A stretch of 10,557 bases of DNA from Pontiellaceae bacterium (lineage in GTDB: Bacteria; Verrucomicrobiota; Kiritimatiellia; Kiritimatiellales; Tichowtungiaceae). Under the pieces are notes generated by a model. That model was not told the origin of the DNA, searched no databases, and saw only the letters and a list, made by a program, of their open reading frames with translations. Position numbers and translations under genes: made by a program. The stretch covers positions 1 to 10,557 of the forward strand of contig JALOTS010000051.1 in the NCBI GenBank assembly GCA_025457785.1, read 5' to 3'. Below are positions 1-7,910 of this stretch, piece after piece. Each line of letters opens with the position of its first letter. The stretch's first letter is position 1.

Positions 1-3000
1 TTGGCGGGCGAAAGTCTGGTTCTCCGGTCGAATCAGACGTGGAAGGTTATTCTTAAGAATGTAGGACCGTCTGTTTTTACCGCGCATATGGAACAGGCCG
101 TGGACGGAACGGTCTGGCTGATTGTGCCGGGAAAGTTGTGGCGGATTGAGGCGGATCTTTCTCAGGCTTCCGTGGTGATGGAGTCTTCTGATGATAATCC
201 GTTGATGTCCTTTTGTATCGATCCGTCCGGGGATGTATGGGTGTTTGAAAAAACGGGAACGCTGACATCCCGTCTGGTTAAAATTCCTTTGATAAACGGG
301 CGGCCTGCGGCCCGTACGGAGTGGCGTGAATTTCCTGTTCCTTTTGATAACTATAAAAGGGAGGCGGTTGTTATTTCGGCCGAGAGCGGTTTGATCTGGC
401 TTACGGCGAGCAGAGGGGTTGAGACATTTGATTCGCGGCGAAATGAGTGGGTTCAGAGAAAACCGGGGGATAATTCCCAGTCGTATTATTCTCTTCTGAA
501 GAGTCGTGACGGGTCGATCTGGGCCGGGGGGGAATCCGACCTGCTGCGCGTGTCCGGCGGGGCGGAGGAGGTTCGTTATTCGGTTGAAGAACTGAACCTT
601 CCCGTGCTGCCGATGTCACTGTTTGAAACAAAATCCGGGCGGATGTGGGTCATCGGGCGAATTGGTTCTGTTTATTCGGTTGATCCCGGTGACAGGGAGT
701 GGAGAACCTATAAGGGATTGAACTATCAGTGCGAAACGCCGGAGCCGGAGGGTCTGCGATGGTTTACTTCAACGAGGTACCGGAGTGTGGTATCGCAGAA
801 TCTGAAGACCGGTGAATGGCTCGAGTATGGACCGGAAGAGGGGGTAATTGATTCGACGTTTAACGTCATCCGTTCCAGTCAGGGGTTGATCTGGGCGGCT
901 GGAAGTCATCAGAAGCGCGCGGCATTTTCAGTGTATGACGGGGTTAACTGGACGCGTTTTTGTCATCCGGAGCTTCTGCGCCGGTTTGAGCCGAATGCGG
1001 TTTTAGAGGCTGCCGACGGAACGGTGTGGATGGGTGTCGGCGGGGATATTGCGAACAGCGACCTATCCTGCGGCGGAGCTGTCCGGTATAAAATCAATCC
1101 GGACCGGAGTGTTGAGTTGTTGTCCCGTCATGCTCCGCCGGATTTTCCCTATTATGTGACGGCGCTGGCTCAGACTTCGGATCAGGTGTTATGGCTCGGA
1201 TCAACGGAAGTGTATCGGTATGACGGACTGTCTCCGAGGGCTCAGCCTGCCGCTTTTTTACAAGGCTCGCGAACCATCGGGATGTTCGTTGATTCAAATC
1301 AAACGGTCTGGGTTGCAAAAGAGTGTTTCGGAGTTTGCCGCTGGCGGAACGACTCCTGGGAGGTGTTCGGAATTAATGAGGGACTTCCCAGTCTGAACTT
1401 AAGGGGCATGTGCCTGTTGCAGGACGGTTCTATTGTGGTTTCCTCGGATAAAGGGATCAGCCGGTTTGACGGGACAATCTGGAAGGCAGAAGCCTGTCCG
1501 GAATGGTTCCGGATGATACAGCGCAGAAGTGGAATTAAACAATCCGGAGACGGTTCCTTTTGGTTTAATTATGACGACAGCGAGCCGCAGTTTGCAAAAA
1601 TTTCCAAAGAAACCGGGGGTTTTTGTACGGTTCATCACCGGCCGGAAACCGATCCGCCCGAGACATGGGTTGCGGAGTGTTTAGCGAGGGTTTCTCCGCC
1701 GGGGAACAGTCATATCCGCTGGGCGGGGAATGACCTGTGGAGCGTCACTCCGGTAAAAGATCTCCAGTATTCCTGGCGGTTGAACGGGGGCGGATGGTCC
1801 GCCTTTTCGCATGAGACCGGCAAAACCTTTCTAAAGCTGAACAGCGGGCGGCACATACTGGAGGTTCGTGCGCGTGACCGGGCTTTTAATATCGACCCGA
1901 CCCCGGCCCGTGTTGAATTTGTTGTTATTCCGCCTGTTTGGCGCCAGCCCTGGTTTTTGACTCTGGTCTTTGTTCTGGTCGGGTTGATTTTGTCGCTGAC
2001 TTGGCTTTTAATCCGGAGTCGGGAGCGGCATCTGCTGGAACGGCAGGCGGATCGTGAAAACCTCCTGAAACGGCAGCAGGAAGACCGGGAGCGGCATCTG
2101 TTGGAAATGGATCGGCTCAAAACCGGTTTCTTTACGAACATTTCTCACGAACTTCGAACCCCGATGACGGTGGTTTGCGGACGGCTTGAAACCTTCCTGG
2201 GTTCGGAGTCGGATGAACAGAAAAAAAATGCTCTTTCGGTTATCCTGCGCAATGCTCAGCGCGTGACGGGTTTGATTGCCCAGTTGCTGGATTTTCGAAA
2301 AATTGAAGAAGGTAAAATTGCCGTAGAAGCGACGAAGGGGGATTTGGTTCCGTCTCTGCGCGATTGGATGGCTTCATTGCAGGTTTTAGCCGATCAGGCG
2401 CAGATTTCGCTGCATCTGGAGAGCGTTGAAACATGTTGCGGCTGGTTTGACTTCGATAAACTGCAGAAAATTTTCACCAATTTGATCGCCAATTCGATTA
2501 AATACACCATGGCCGGAGGTGAGGTCAGGGTTTATTTAAATGTTGAGGGGGATCATTGCAGGGCGGAAACGGTTGAAGACCTTTCCGCCGCCCGGCTGGA
2601 AGGTCAGGAACCATTCCAGCCCTGCAAAAAAACATCGGGCAGGCGATTGAGGTTTGTGGTGGAAGACACCGGCGTGGGGATTGCCAAAGAACATCAGGCG
2701 CATATTTTTAAGCCGTTTTACCGTGTTTCTGAAGCATCAATGGCACAGGGTGCCGGCATCGGCCTGAATTTAACCCGTGAACTGGTCGAATTGCTCGGCG
2801 GTACAATCCGCGTTGAAAGCCCGATTCATGAGGATGTAAACCGCCCCGGATCGCGCTTTACGGTACAACTTCCAATGGATCTCGCGCAAAGCCGCAAAGA
2901 CGCTAAGGATGGGGAGAATGGAGATCTTCAGTCTGCCGGGCTTTGCGCCTCTGCGCCTTTGCGAGAGGAATCTTCTGAGCTTTATACGTCCAATAGGTCC

Positions 3001-3780
3001 GATTCTTCCAACGAAGAGTCTCCTCTAATTCTGGTTGTCGAAGACGATGAAGAGGTCAGGGCTTTCATTGTCGAGGGGCTTGAATCGTCTTGCCGGGTGG
3101 AAACCGCTGAAGATGGACTGATCGGTCTCCAGAAAGCCAAAGAACAGGTTCCGGATTTGATCATCACCGATTTGATGATGCCGGGGATGGATGGAATTGC
3201 ACTGTGTAAAGAGCTGAAAACAAGCATGGAAACCTCACATATCCCGGTCATTATGCTCACGGCAAAAGCTTCGCTCGAGCATCAGGTGGAGGGATTGCAG
3301 ACAGGTGCTGACGACTATATCACCAAACCATTTCACATGATTCTGTTGCAGACCCGCATTCATAACTTACTTGAAGCACGGCGGGTATTGCGCGAGCAGT
3401 TTTGTCGTGAATATCCGGTATTGACGTCGACAACTCTCGAAAGCAAAGTGGATAAGGAGTTTATCGATAAAGCGTTGCGCGTGGTTGAGGAGAATTATAC
3501 GGATGCGCGGTTTGATTTGGATGAGTTTGCTGCCGCGTTAAATATTAGCAGGCGATCCCTTCAGCGCAAACTCAAGGCCGTCGCCGATCAAACCCCGCTC
3601 GGGTTTATCACGGAGTTCCGGATGATGCAGGCCGCGAAGCTGTTGACGGGAACAGAGAATACCATCGCGGATATTTGCTTTCAGGTGGGTTGTGATGAGC
3701 CGTCTAATTTTTACCGCCTGTTTAAGAAGTACTATCAGATGAGTCCCTCTCAATACCGGGCCGAAAAGGGTGGGCTTTAA
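1..3780 (+). CDS. Hybrid two-component system sensor/regulator (HTCS), 5' end missing
   Basis: One-protein two-component system: a periplasmic propeller senses a ligand (in studied relatives usually a glycan fragment), and a cytoplasmic kinase, receiver and DNA-binding domain control transcription. Residue numbers count from base 1. About 1-560 is propeller-like, with repeated 'DGTVW', 'SGLIW', 'DGSIW' blade motifs. A Y_Y_Y-type domain follows (about 563-643), then a membrane helix (651-671), a basic/acidic coiled coil, and a HisKA domain with phospho-acceptor H716 in SHELRTP. The HATPase has N831, D889-x-G-x-G and G917-A-G-I-G. The receiver has E1014/D1015/D1016, phospho-acceptor D1057 and K1109, and an AraC-type HTH ends the protein (about 1165-1255). 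There is no signal peptide and the sequence opens inside a propeller, so the TTG at base 1 is almost certainly not the start; the N-terminus lies left of the window. Two in-frame inverted-repeat inserts lie in the kinase part (listed separately). The target genes are not visible. Confidence 0.93.
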   Translation: MAGESLVLRSNQTWKVILKNVGPSVFTAHMEQAVDGTVWLIVPGKLWRIEADLSQASVVMESSDDNPLMSFCIDPSGDVWVFEKTGTLTSRLVKIPLINGRPAARTEWREFPVPFDNYKREAVVISAESGLIWLTASRGVETFDSRRNEWVQRKPGDNSQSYYSLLKSRDGSIWAGGESDLLRVSGGAEEVRYSVEELNLPVLPMSLFETKSGRMWVIGRIGSVYSVDPGDREWRTYKGLNYQCETPEPEGLRWFTSTRYRSVVSQNLKTGEWLEYGPEEGVIDSTFNVIRSSQGLIWAAGSHQKRAAFSVYDGVNWTRFCHPELLRRFEPNAVLEAADGTVWMGVGGDIANSDLSCGGAVRYKINPDRSVELLSRHAPPDFPYYVTALAQTSDQVLWLGSTEVYRYDGLSPRAQPAAFLQGSRTIGMFVDSNQTVWVAKECFGVCRWRNDSWEVFGINEGLPSLNLRGMCLLQDGSIVVSSDKGISRFDGTIWKAEACPEWFRMIQRRSGIKQSGDGSFWFNYDDSEPQFAKISKETGGFCTVHHRPETDPPETWVAECLARVSPPGNSHIRWAGNDLWSVTPVKDLQYSWRLNGGGWSAFSHETGKTFLKLNSGRHILEVRARDRAFNIDPTPARVEFVVIPPVWRQPWFLTLVFVLVGLILSLTWLLIRSRERHLLERQADRENLLKRQQEDRERHLLEMDRLKTGFFTNISHELRTPMTVVCGRLETFLGSESDEQKKNALSVILRNAQRVTGLIAQLLDFRKIEEGKIAVEATKGDLVPSLRDWMASLQVLADQAQISLHLESVETCCGWFDFDKLQKIFTNLIANSIKYTMAGGEVRVYLNVEGDHCRAETVEDLSAARLEGQEPFQPCKKTSGRRLRFVVEDTGVGIAKEHQAHIFKPFYRVSEASMAQGAGIGLNLTRELVELLGGTIRVESPIHEDVNRPGSRFTVQLPMDLAQSRKDAKDGENGDLQSAGLCASAPLREESSELYTSNRSDSSNEESPLILVVEDDEEVRAFIVEGLESSCRVETAEDGLIGLQKAKEQVPDLIITDLMMPGMDGIALCKELKTSMETSHIPVIMLTAKASLEHQVEGLQTGADDYITKPFHMILLQTRIHNLLEARRVLREQFCREYPVLTSTTLESKVDKEFIDKALRVVEENYTDARFDLDEFAAALNISRRSLQRKLKAVADQTPLGFITEFRMMQAAKLLTGTENTIADICFQVGCDEPSNFYRLFKKYYQMSPSQYRAEKGGL
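2021..2106 (+). repeat. Direct repeat in the HTCS signalling coiled coil
   Basis: The 20 bases at 2021-2040 recur at 2087-2106 with one difference (C/T). The offset is 66 bases, or 22 codons, so the peptide R-E-R-H-L-L-E is repeated in frame. It lies directly after the membrane helix and before the HisKA domain, where the helix passes the signal from sensor to kinase. The repeat suggests a small duplication of the linker helix; 22 residues is three heptads plus one. Confidence 0.7.
2556..2627 (+). repeat. In-frame structured inverted-repeat insert in the HTCS ATPase domain
   Basis: This 72-base (24-codon) segment is built of nested complementary arms. The outer pair is TTGCAGGG (2556-2563) with CCCTGCAA (2620-2627). 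Inside are GCGGAAA (2563-2569) with TTTCCGC (2582-2588), and GGCTGGAA (2594-2601) with TTCCAGCC (2614-2621). All arms are perfect; the last two pairs share bases 2620-2621, so not all helices can form fully at once. It encodes roughly residues 852-876, between the N box (N831) and the G1 box (D889), where HATPase domains normally have only a short loop between strands. It looks like a mobile or repetitive palindromic element carried as coding sequence. The element class is not recognised by name. Confidence 0.65.
2881..2967 (+). repeat. In-frame inverted repeat in the HTCS kinase-receiver linker
   Basis: Arms at 2881-2908 and 2940-2967 are complementary at 22 of 28 positions by hand alignment, with a 31-base spacer. 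The left arm contains CGCAAAGCCGCAAAGACGC and the right arm contains CTTTGCGCCTCTGCGCCTTT, a motif type I remember as a common dispersed repeat in environmental bacterial genomes (genic and intergenic 'CTTTGCG' elements). It encodes residues 961-989, reading S-R-K-D-A-K on one arm and C-A-S-A-P-L-R-E on the other. The position is the flexible linker between the ATPase and receiver domains, so the insertion should be tolerated. Confidence 0.75.
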
Positions 3781-3906
3781 ACACTAAAGTGGAGGAAACC
3801 GATCTGTTACAGACCGGACTGGCGGCGGAGTTCAAAGCCGAGCTCAAAATAACGACTTCAACGATTTTGATGAGCAGAGCGTTTTAACGATTTAAACGGC
3901 TTTTAT

Positions 3907-3933
3907 CCGCAGATTACGCAGATGAACACAGAC
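3907..3933. repeat. Dispersed intergenic repeat fragment (CGCAGATTACGCAGATGAACACAG type)
   Basis: The segment contains the internal duplication CGCAGAT-TA-CGCAGAT followed by GAACACAGAC. From memory, this phrase recurs in intergenic regions of many environmental genomes, including PVC bacteria and deltaproteobacteria. Only one copy is present in the window, so its repeat status here rests on recall and not on counting. Confidence 0.45.
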
Positions 3934-4176
3934 ATGGAAAAGATTTCGATAGTTGGAAACGGTGCGGAGTGCATGAAAATAAAAACACACATGAAGGGGC
4001 AACGTGGAAAAGTAACGTCAACCGGGCGCAGGTACGGGCGGAACCCGCATGCTTGAGCAGCTTGTCCCGGTCATCATACACATGGAGCTCGAAAATCCAT
4101 CCGAAGAGGGGGCGATCCCTGCTTCCCGCCGGTGGGGGAGTAACAGCCAGTTCTTTAAGATTGTTTCGCGGCAGGC

Positions 4177-4223
4177 TTCCAATGGGTGAAAAAAAGGGGT
4201 ACAAACTTTCCAAGCTTTGGAAA
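4177..4223. repeat. TTCCAA/TTGGAA palindromic repeat pair upstream of the nuclease-like gene
   Basis: A perfect inverted repeat, TTTCCAA (4207-4213), GCT, TTGGAAA (4217-4223), is preceded by a degenerate copy beginning TTCCAATGGG at 4177. Such paired TTCCAA-N-TTGGAA units are, from memory, abundant intergenic elements in Kiritimatiellota-like genomes. It ends 32 bases before the ATG at 4256, so it lies in the leader of that gene and could also act as an operator or RNA hairpin. Confidence 0.45.
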
Positions 4224-4255
4224 ATCGCACCGGGTGACGGCGGAAGGGGGTTGGC

Positions 4256-4789
4256 ATGAAACACGTAAAATTGCAGACAGTAAGCCTGAAAAATCACGCC
4301 ATCTTAAATGAGCGCTGGCTCCAGGATGTTGTTGCGTCGGACCCCTCTATTCTCGGAATTGGGGATGTCGTTCTAAAGGATCGCGAACGAATCCACCCCC
4401 GCGCCGGTCGACTGGACTTGCTGTTGCAGGATGCCGATGGACACGGGCGTTATGAGGTCGAGATTCAGCTTGGGGCCACGGATGAGTCACATGTTATTCG
4501 GACGATTGAATATTGGGATATAGAACGCCGAAAATACCCCCAGTACGATCACACTGCGGTTATTGTAGCCGAAGACATCACCAGCCCTCAAAAAAACGCC
4601 ATTCGACTGGAAATCAGTCTTCCCCAGATGGAGGAGTTTGATGAGATCATCGAAACCGCCGAGTTGGATATGCTCGATTACGACAAACGTTTTGGCAACT
4701 ACCGGATCAGACTGACGGGCACTGAGCTGGATTCAAAAAAAGACACTCTGATCAAGCTGATGCAGCAGGCCCGCGACAACCGGAAGTGA
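4256..4789 (+). CDS. PD-(D/E)XK nuclease-like protein, apparently internally deleted
   Basis: 177 residues. The N-terminal 110 residues read like a PD-(D/E)XK-fold protein resembling DUF91/NucS-type nucleases: G-R-L-D (D54) then Y-E-V-E-I-Q (E67, E69, Q71), with conserved H79, R82, E85 and W87 after it. The usual catalytic lysine of the E-x-K motif is not obvious, since E-V-E-I-Q stands in its place, so activity is uncertain. From memory, full-length relatives run well over 300 residues, continuing after 'VAEDITS' with R-F-L-N-V-I, and they end in a segment like residues 111-177 (P-Q-K-N to Y-R-I-R-L-T). Here the two halves join at S110/P111 (base 4585/4586) without loss of frame, as if about 150 residues were removed. 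The ATG at 4256 has a good ribosome site (GGAAGGGGG, 4242-4250). It lies 46 bases upstream of hsdR and may belong to the same defence block; its substrate is unknown. Confidence 0.75.
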   Translation: MKHVKLQTVSLKNHAILNERWLQDVVASDPSILGIGDVVLKDRERIHPRAGRLDLLLQDADGHGRYEVEIQLGATDESHVIRTIEYWDIERRKYPQYDHTAVIVAEDITSPQKNAIRLEISLPQMEEFDEIIETAELDMLDYDKRFGNYRIRLTGTELDSKKDTLIKLMQQARDNRK

Positions 4790-4820
4790 TCGGTCATGCG
4801 TTTTTACTGTCAATTTACGG

Positions 4821-4828
4821 TGGAGGAG
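4821..4828 (+). promoter_or_regulatory. Ribosome binding site of hsdR
   Basis: TGGAGGAG lies 7 bases before the ATG at 4836, a near-consensus Shine-Dalgarno. It supports that start over the other candidates and marks hsdR as the first strongly translated gene of the coupled trio. Confidence 0.8.
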
Positions 4829-4835
4829 TAGCGGG

Positions 4836-7800
4836 ATGAAGTTCAATGAAGACTCCCGGGTCAAAATTCCGGCGATCCTGCATTTAATCCGGCTGGGTTA
4901 TTCCTACCTGTCGAAGGACGGTGCCGTTTGGGATGAATCCACAAATATCTTCCCGGACATTTTTAAAGAAAGCGTTGCCCGAATTAATGCGGGGAAAAAG
5001 CTCGAAGATGACGACCTGAAGCGGCTTCAGGCGGAAACCTCTCTTCTGCTCGACAATGAAGACATGGGGAAAGCCTTTTACGAGCGGCTGGTTCAAAAAT
5101 CCGGCATCCGGCTCATTGATTTTGAAAATGTCGGCAATAACTCGTTTCACATATTGACAGAGTTGCCCTGCATAAACGGCGATGAAGAGTTCCGCCCTGA
5201 TATTACGTTACTGATCAATGGGATGCCGCTGGTTTTCATTGAAGTCAAAAAGCCGAACAATCAGGACGGTATTCTGGCCGAGCGAAAGCGCATAGATGAC
5301 CGCTTCAAAAATCCGAAGTTCCGCCGGTTTATGAACATCACGCAGGTGATGGTTTTCTCGAACAACATGGAATACAACAGCGATTCCCCGCAGCCGATTG
5401 AAGGGGCTTTCTATGCGACCCCGTCCCGCTCAGGGGTCAAATTCAACTATTTCCGCGAGGAAGAGGATCTGGATTTGGGCCGTCTGCTTGCGCCGGAAAA
5501 TGATGCGGTTGAAGATTTTGTTTTGCGGGACAACAATCTTGAAGTGATCAAACACAACCCGGAATTCCTGACCAACAAGAATCCGGACACCCCGACCAAC
5601 CGCCTCTCTACATCGCTCTTTTGTAAAGAACGCCTGGCGTTCCTGCTGAACTACGCCATCGTTTTTGTCCGGGAAGAAGTTGGTATTCAGAAACATATCA
5701 TGCGCTACCCGCAGATTTTCGCCACCAAAGCCATTGAGCAAAAACTGGATGCAGGCGAGCGCAAAGGAATCATCTGGCACACCCAGGGCAGCGGCAAAAC
5801 CGCTTTGGCCTGTTACAACGTTAAGTTTTTGACCGACTACTACAGCCGCAAAGGGATCATCCCGAAATTCTACTTCATCGTGGATCGGATTGATCTGCTG
5901 ATTCAGGCCAAACGGGAGTTTTCCAGTCGAGGGCTGGTTGTTCACGAAATCAGCTCCAAGGAGGCCTTTCGGAAAGAGATTCGGGAAACCCGCGCCGTTC
6001 ATAACGCCTCGGGCCGGCCGGAAATCACCGTAGTGAACATCCACCGGTTTGAGGATGACCCGGATGTGGTCAGTGTACAGGATTACAATATAGACATTCA
6101 GCGGGTTTATTTTTTGGATGAGGTACACCGCAGCTACAACCCCAAGGGAAGTTTCCTTGCCAACCTGGAGGAATCAGACCGCAAGGCGATCAAAATTGGA
6201 CTGACCGGAACGCCGCTGATCGGCGAAACGCGGGCTTCAAAAAAGCTTTTCGGTGACTACTTTCACAAATACTACTACAACGCCTCCATTGCTGACGGCT
6301 ACACCCTGCGCCTGATCCGCGAGGAAATTGAAACCAGTTACAAACTGATTCTAAAAAAGGCGTTGAGCGAAATTGATCTTCCCAAAGGCACCGCAGACAA
6401 ACGGCTGGCCTATTCGCATCACTCTTTTACGGAGCCGTTACTCGATTATATTATCAAGGACTTCAAAAACACCCGCATCCGGCTCAACGACGACACCATC
6501 GGCGGAATGGTCATTTGCGACTCTTCGGAACAGGCCCGCAGTCTGGCGGAAGTTTTCGAGAAAAAATACGGAACGCTTCAGACCGAGGTGCTCGGCGCTG
6601 TCGCGGAAGAGCCGGAAGAATACCGTACAGCAACCGATAAGCCGTCTCGCAGTTTGAGCGCGGCACTGATCCTCCACGACGAGGGAACCAAAGACGACCG
6701 TAAAAACCTGATTGATGACTTCAAGGCCGGAAAAATTGATTTTCTCTTTGTTTTCAACATGCTTTTGACCGGCTTTGATGCCCCGCGCCTCAAAAAGCTC
6801 TATCTGAACCGCGTGGTGAAAGCCCACAACCTGTTGCAGGCGCTTACCCGCGTCAACCGTACCTACAAAGAACATCGCTTCGGCTACGTGGTCGATTTTG
6901 CCGACATTCAGAGCGAATTTGCCAAGACCAACGCAGATTACTTCAAAGAACTGAACGAAATCCTCGGGGACGACGAAAAGGAATGGTCCAAGCTCTTCAA
7001 ATCCAAAGAGGAAATCCTGGCCGACATCGAAACGGTCAAAGATGTCCTCTTCCGTTTCGATACGGAAAATGCCGAGGTTTTTTCCCAGCAGATCAGTCAG
7101 ATTCAGGATCGGGCCGACGTGCTCCAGATCAAAAACGCACTGACAATCGCCCGCGAGCTGTACAACATCATCCGTTTTTCAGGGCAGTATGACCTGCTGG
7201 ACGAGCTCGACTTCCGCAAGCTCAATCAGCTTTACACCGAAGTCAGCAACCATCTGGCTCTGCTCAATCTGAAAGAAGATCTGGAAAACGCATCCAACAC
7301 GACCGCGCTGCTCAATCTGGCGCTCGAAGATGTCATTTTCAAGTTCACCAAAATCGGCGAGGAAGAACTGAAGCTGTCCGACGAACTGAAGGGAATGCTG
7401 CGCAAAACCCGCGAGGCGATGGCCCGCAACATCGACCCGCAGGAGCCCGCCTTTATTTCGCTGCGCGAGGAGCTCGAACGCCTGTTCAAAAAGAAAAAAC
7501 TCAGCGAAGTCACCCAGCAGGAAATGGTTCAGAACATCGGAACCCTGCGAAAAATCTACGAGCGGGTGCTGGAGCTGAACCGGATGAACGACCAGTTAAA
7601 GGCAAAGTATCATCAGGACGCCAAATATGTCCGCATTCACAAACGGCTGATGGAAAGCAAGCTGTTCTCGGCCAAAGAGCGCCAGATTCACGAGGCGCTG
7701 CTGGCTGTTAAAGCGGATGCCGACAGCTTTGTGCTGAAAAACACGGCCGTATTGAATCACGAAGAATACTTCTACGGGCAGATGATCAAACTGGTCATCA

Positions 7801-7910
7801 ACCAATTTAAAACGAACCGGAACTTCCCGCTCAATGCGGATGCGTCCAAATACATCAATCAGCTGGTGGTTAATGAATACCTCCGCGAATATCAGGGACT
7901 TGTTGCATGA
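4836..7910 (+). CDS. hsdR: Type I restriction enzyme, restriction (R) subunit HsdR
   Basis: 1024 residues, a normal length for the family. HsdR is the ATP-driven DNA translocase and endonuclease of a type I R-M complex (R2M2S); it cuts DNA lacking the methyl mark set by HsdM/HsdS. An N-terminal PD-(D/E)XK nuclease shows D122 (R-P-D-I-T) and E136-V-K138. The superfamily 2 helicase motor follows: Walker A H-T-Q-G-S-G-K-T (315-322), motif II D-E-V-H (428-431), motif III-like G-L-T-G-T-P (455-460), M-L-L-T-G-F-D-A-P (642-650), and motif VI Q-A-L-T-R-V-N-R-T (668-676). The helical C-terminal part (about 700-1024) is expected to dock on the methyltransferase. All key residues are present, so the subunit looks functional. 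Its stop overlaps the hsdM start by four bases (ATGA), implying translational coupling. Which type I family (A-E) it belongs to cannot be decided here. Confidence 0.96.
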   Translation: MKFNEDSRVKIPAILHLIRLGYSYLSKDGAVWDESTNIFPDIFKESVARINAGKKLEDDDLKRLQAETSLLLDNEDMGKAFYERLVQKSGIRLIDFENVGNNSFHILTELPCINGDEEFRPDITLLINGMPLVFIEVKKPNNQDGILAERKRIDDRFKNPKFRRFMNITQVMVFSNNMEYNSDSPQPIEGAFYATPSRSGVKFNYFREEEDLDLGRLLAPENDAVEDFVLRDNNLEVIKHNPEFLTNKNPDTPTNRLSTSLFCKERLAFLLNYAIVFVREEVGIQKHIMRYPQIFATKAIEQKLDAGERKGIIWHTQGSGKTALACYNVKFLTDYYSRKGIIPKFYFIVDRIDLLIQAKREFSSRGLVVHEISSKEAFRKEIRETRAVHNASGRPEITVVNIHRFEDDPDVVSVQDYNIDIQRVYFLDEVHRSYNPKGSFLANLEESDRKAIKIGLTGTPLIGETRASKKLFGDYFHKYYYNASIADGYTLRLIREEIETSYKLILKKALSEIDLPKGTADKRLAYSHHSFTEPLLDYIIKDFKNTRIRLNDDTIGGMVICDSSEQARSLAEVFEKKYGTLQTEVLGAVAEEPEEYRTATDKPSRSLSAALILHDEGTKDDRKNLIDDFKAGKIDFLFVFNMLLTGFDAPRLKKLYLNRVVKAHNLLQALTRVNRTYKEHRFGYVVDFADIQSEFAKTNADYFKELNEILGDDEKEWSKLFKSKEEILADIETVKDVLFRFDTENAEVFSQQISQIQDRADVLQIKNALTIARELYNIIRFSGQYDLLDELDFRKLNQLYTEVSNHLALLNLKEDLENASNTTALLNLALEDVIFKFTKIGEEELKLSDELKGMLRKTREAMARNIDPQEPAFISLREELERLFKKKKLSEVTQQEMVQNIGTLRKIYERVLELNRMNDQLKAKYHQDAKYVRIHKRLMESKLFSAKERQIHEALLAVKADADSFVLKNTAVLNHEEYFYGQMIKLVINQFKTNRNFPLNADASKYINQLVVNEYLREYQGLVA

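Larger units (their letters stand above)
3781..4255. other. 475-base stretch without a convincing gene
   Basis: Between the HTCS stop and the next credible start I see no RNA gene and no strong terminator. Short reading frames exist: a 32-codon GTG frame at 3789-3887, 22 codons at 3991-4056, 46 codons at 4049-4189, and a 96-residue frame at 3969-4259. None has a clear ribosome site or a recognisable product, and the longest is rich in S, R, G and P as expected of non-coding sequence. Two repeat-like pieces lie here (listed separately). The stretch probably holds the promoter of the downstream genes, but I cannot point to a convincing -35/-10 pair. It could also contain decayed gene remnants. 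Confidence 0.6.

Noticed and set aside
3880..3904. Possible terminator: CGTTT (3880-3884) and AAACG (3894-3898) followed by GGCTTTT
   Set aside because: The stem is only five pairs, A/T-rich, and the T run is short and interrupted. This is too weak to call.
3969..4259. 96-residue + strand frame whose stop overlaps the ATG at 4256
   Set aside because: The ATGA overlap looks like coupling, but the product is rich in S, R, G and P, has no ribosome site and matches nothing I know. It also runs through the repeat elements.
3914..4297. 127-residue - strand frame across the intergenic stretch
   Set aside because: It overlaps the start of the next gene and translates the TTCCAA/TTGGAA repeats. I see no domain and no ribosome site.
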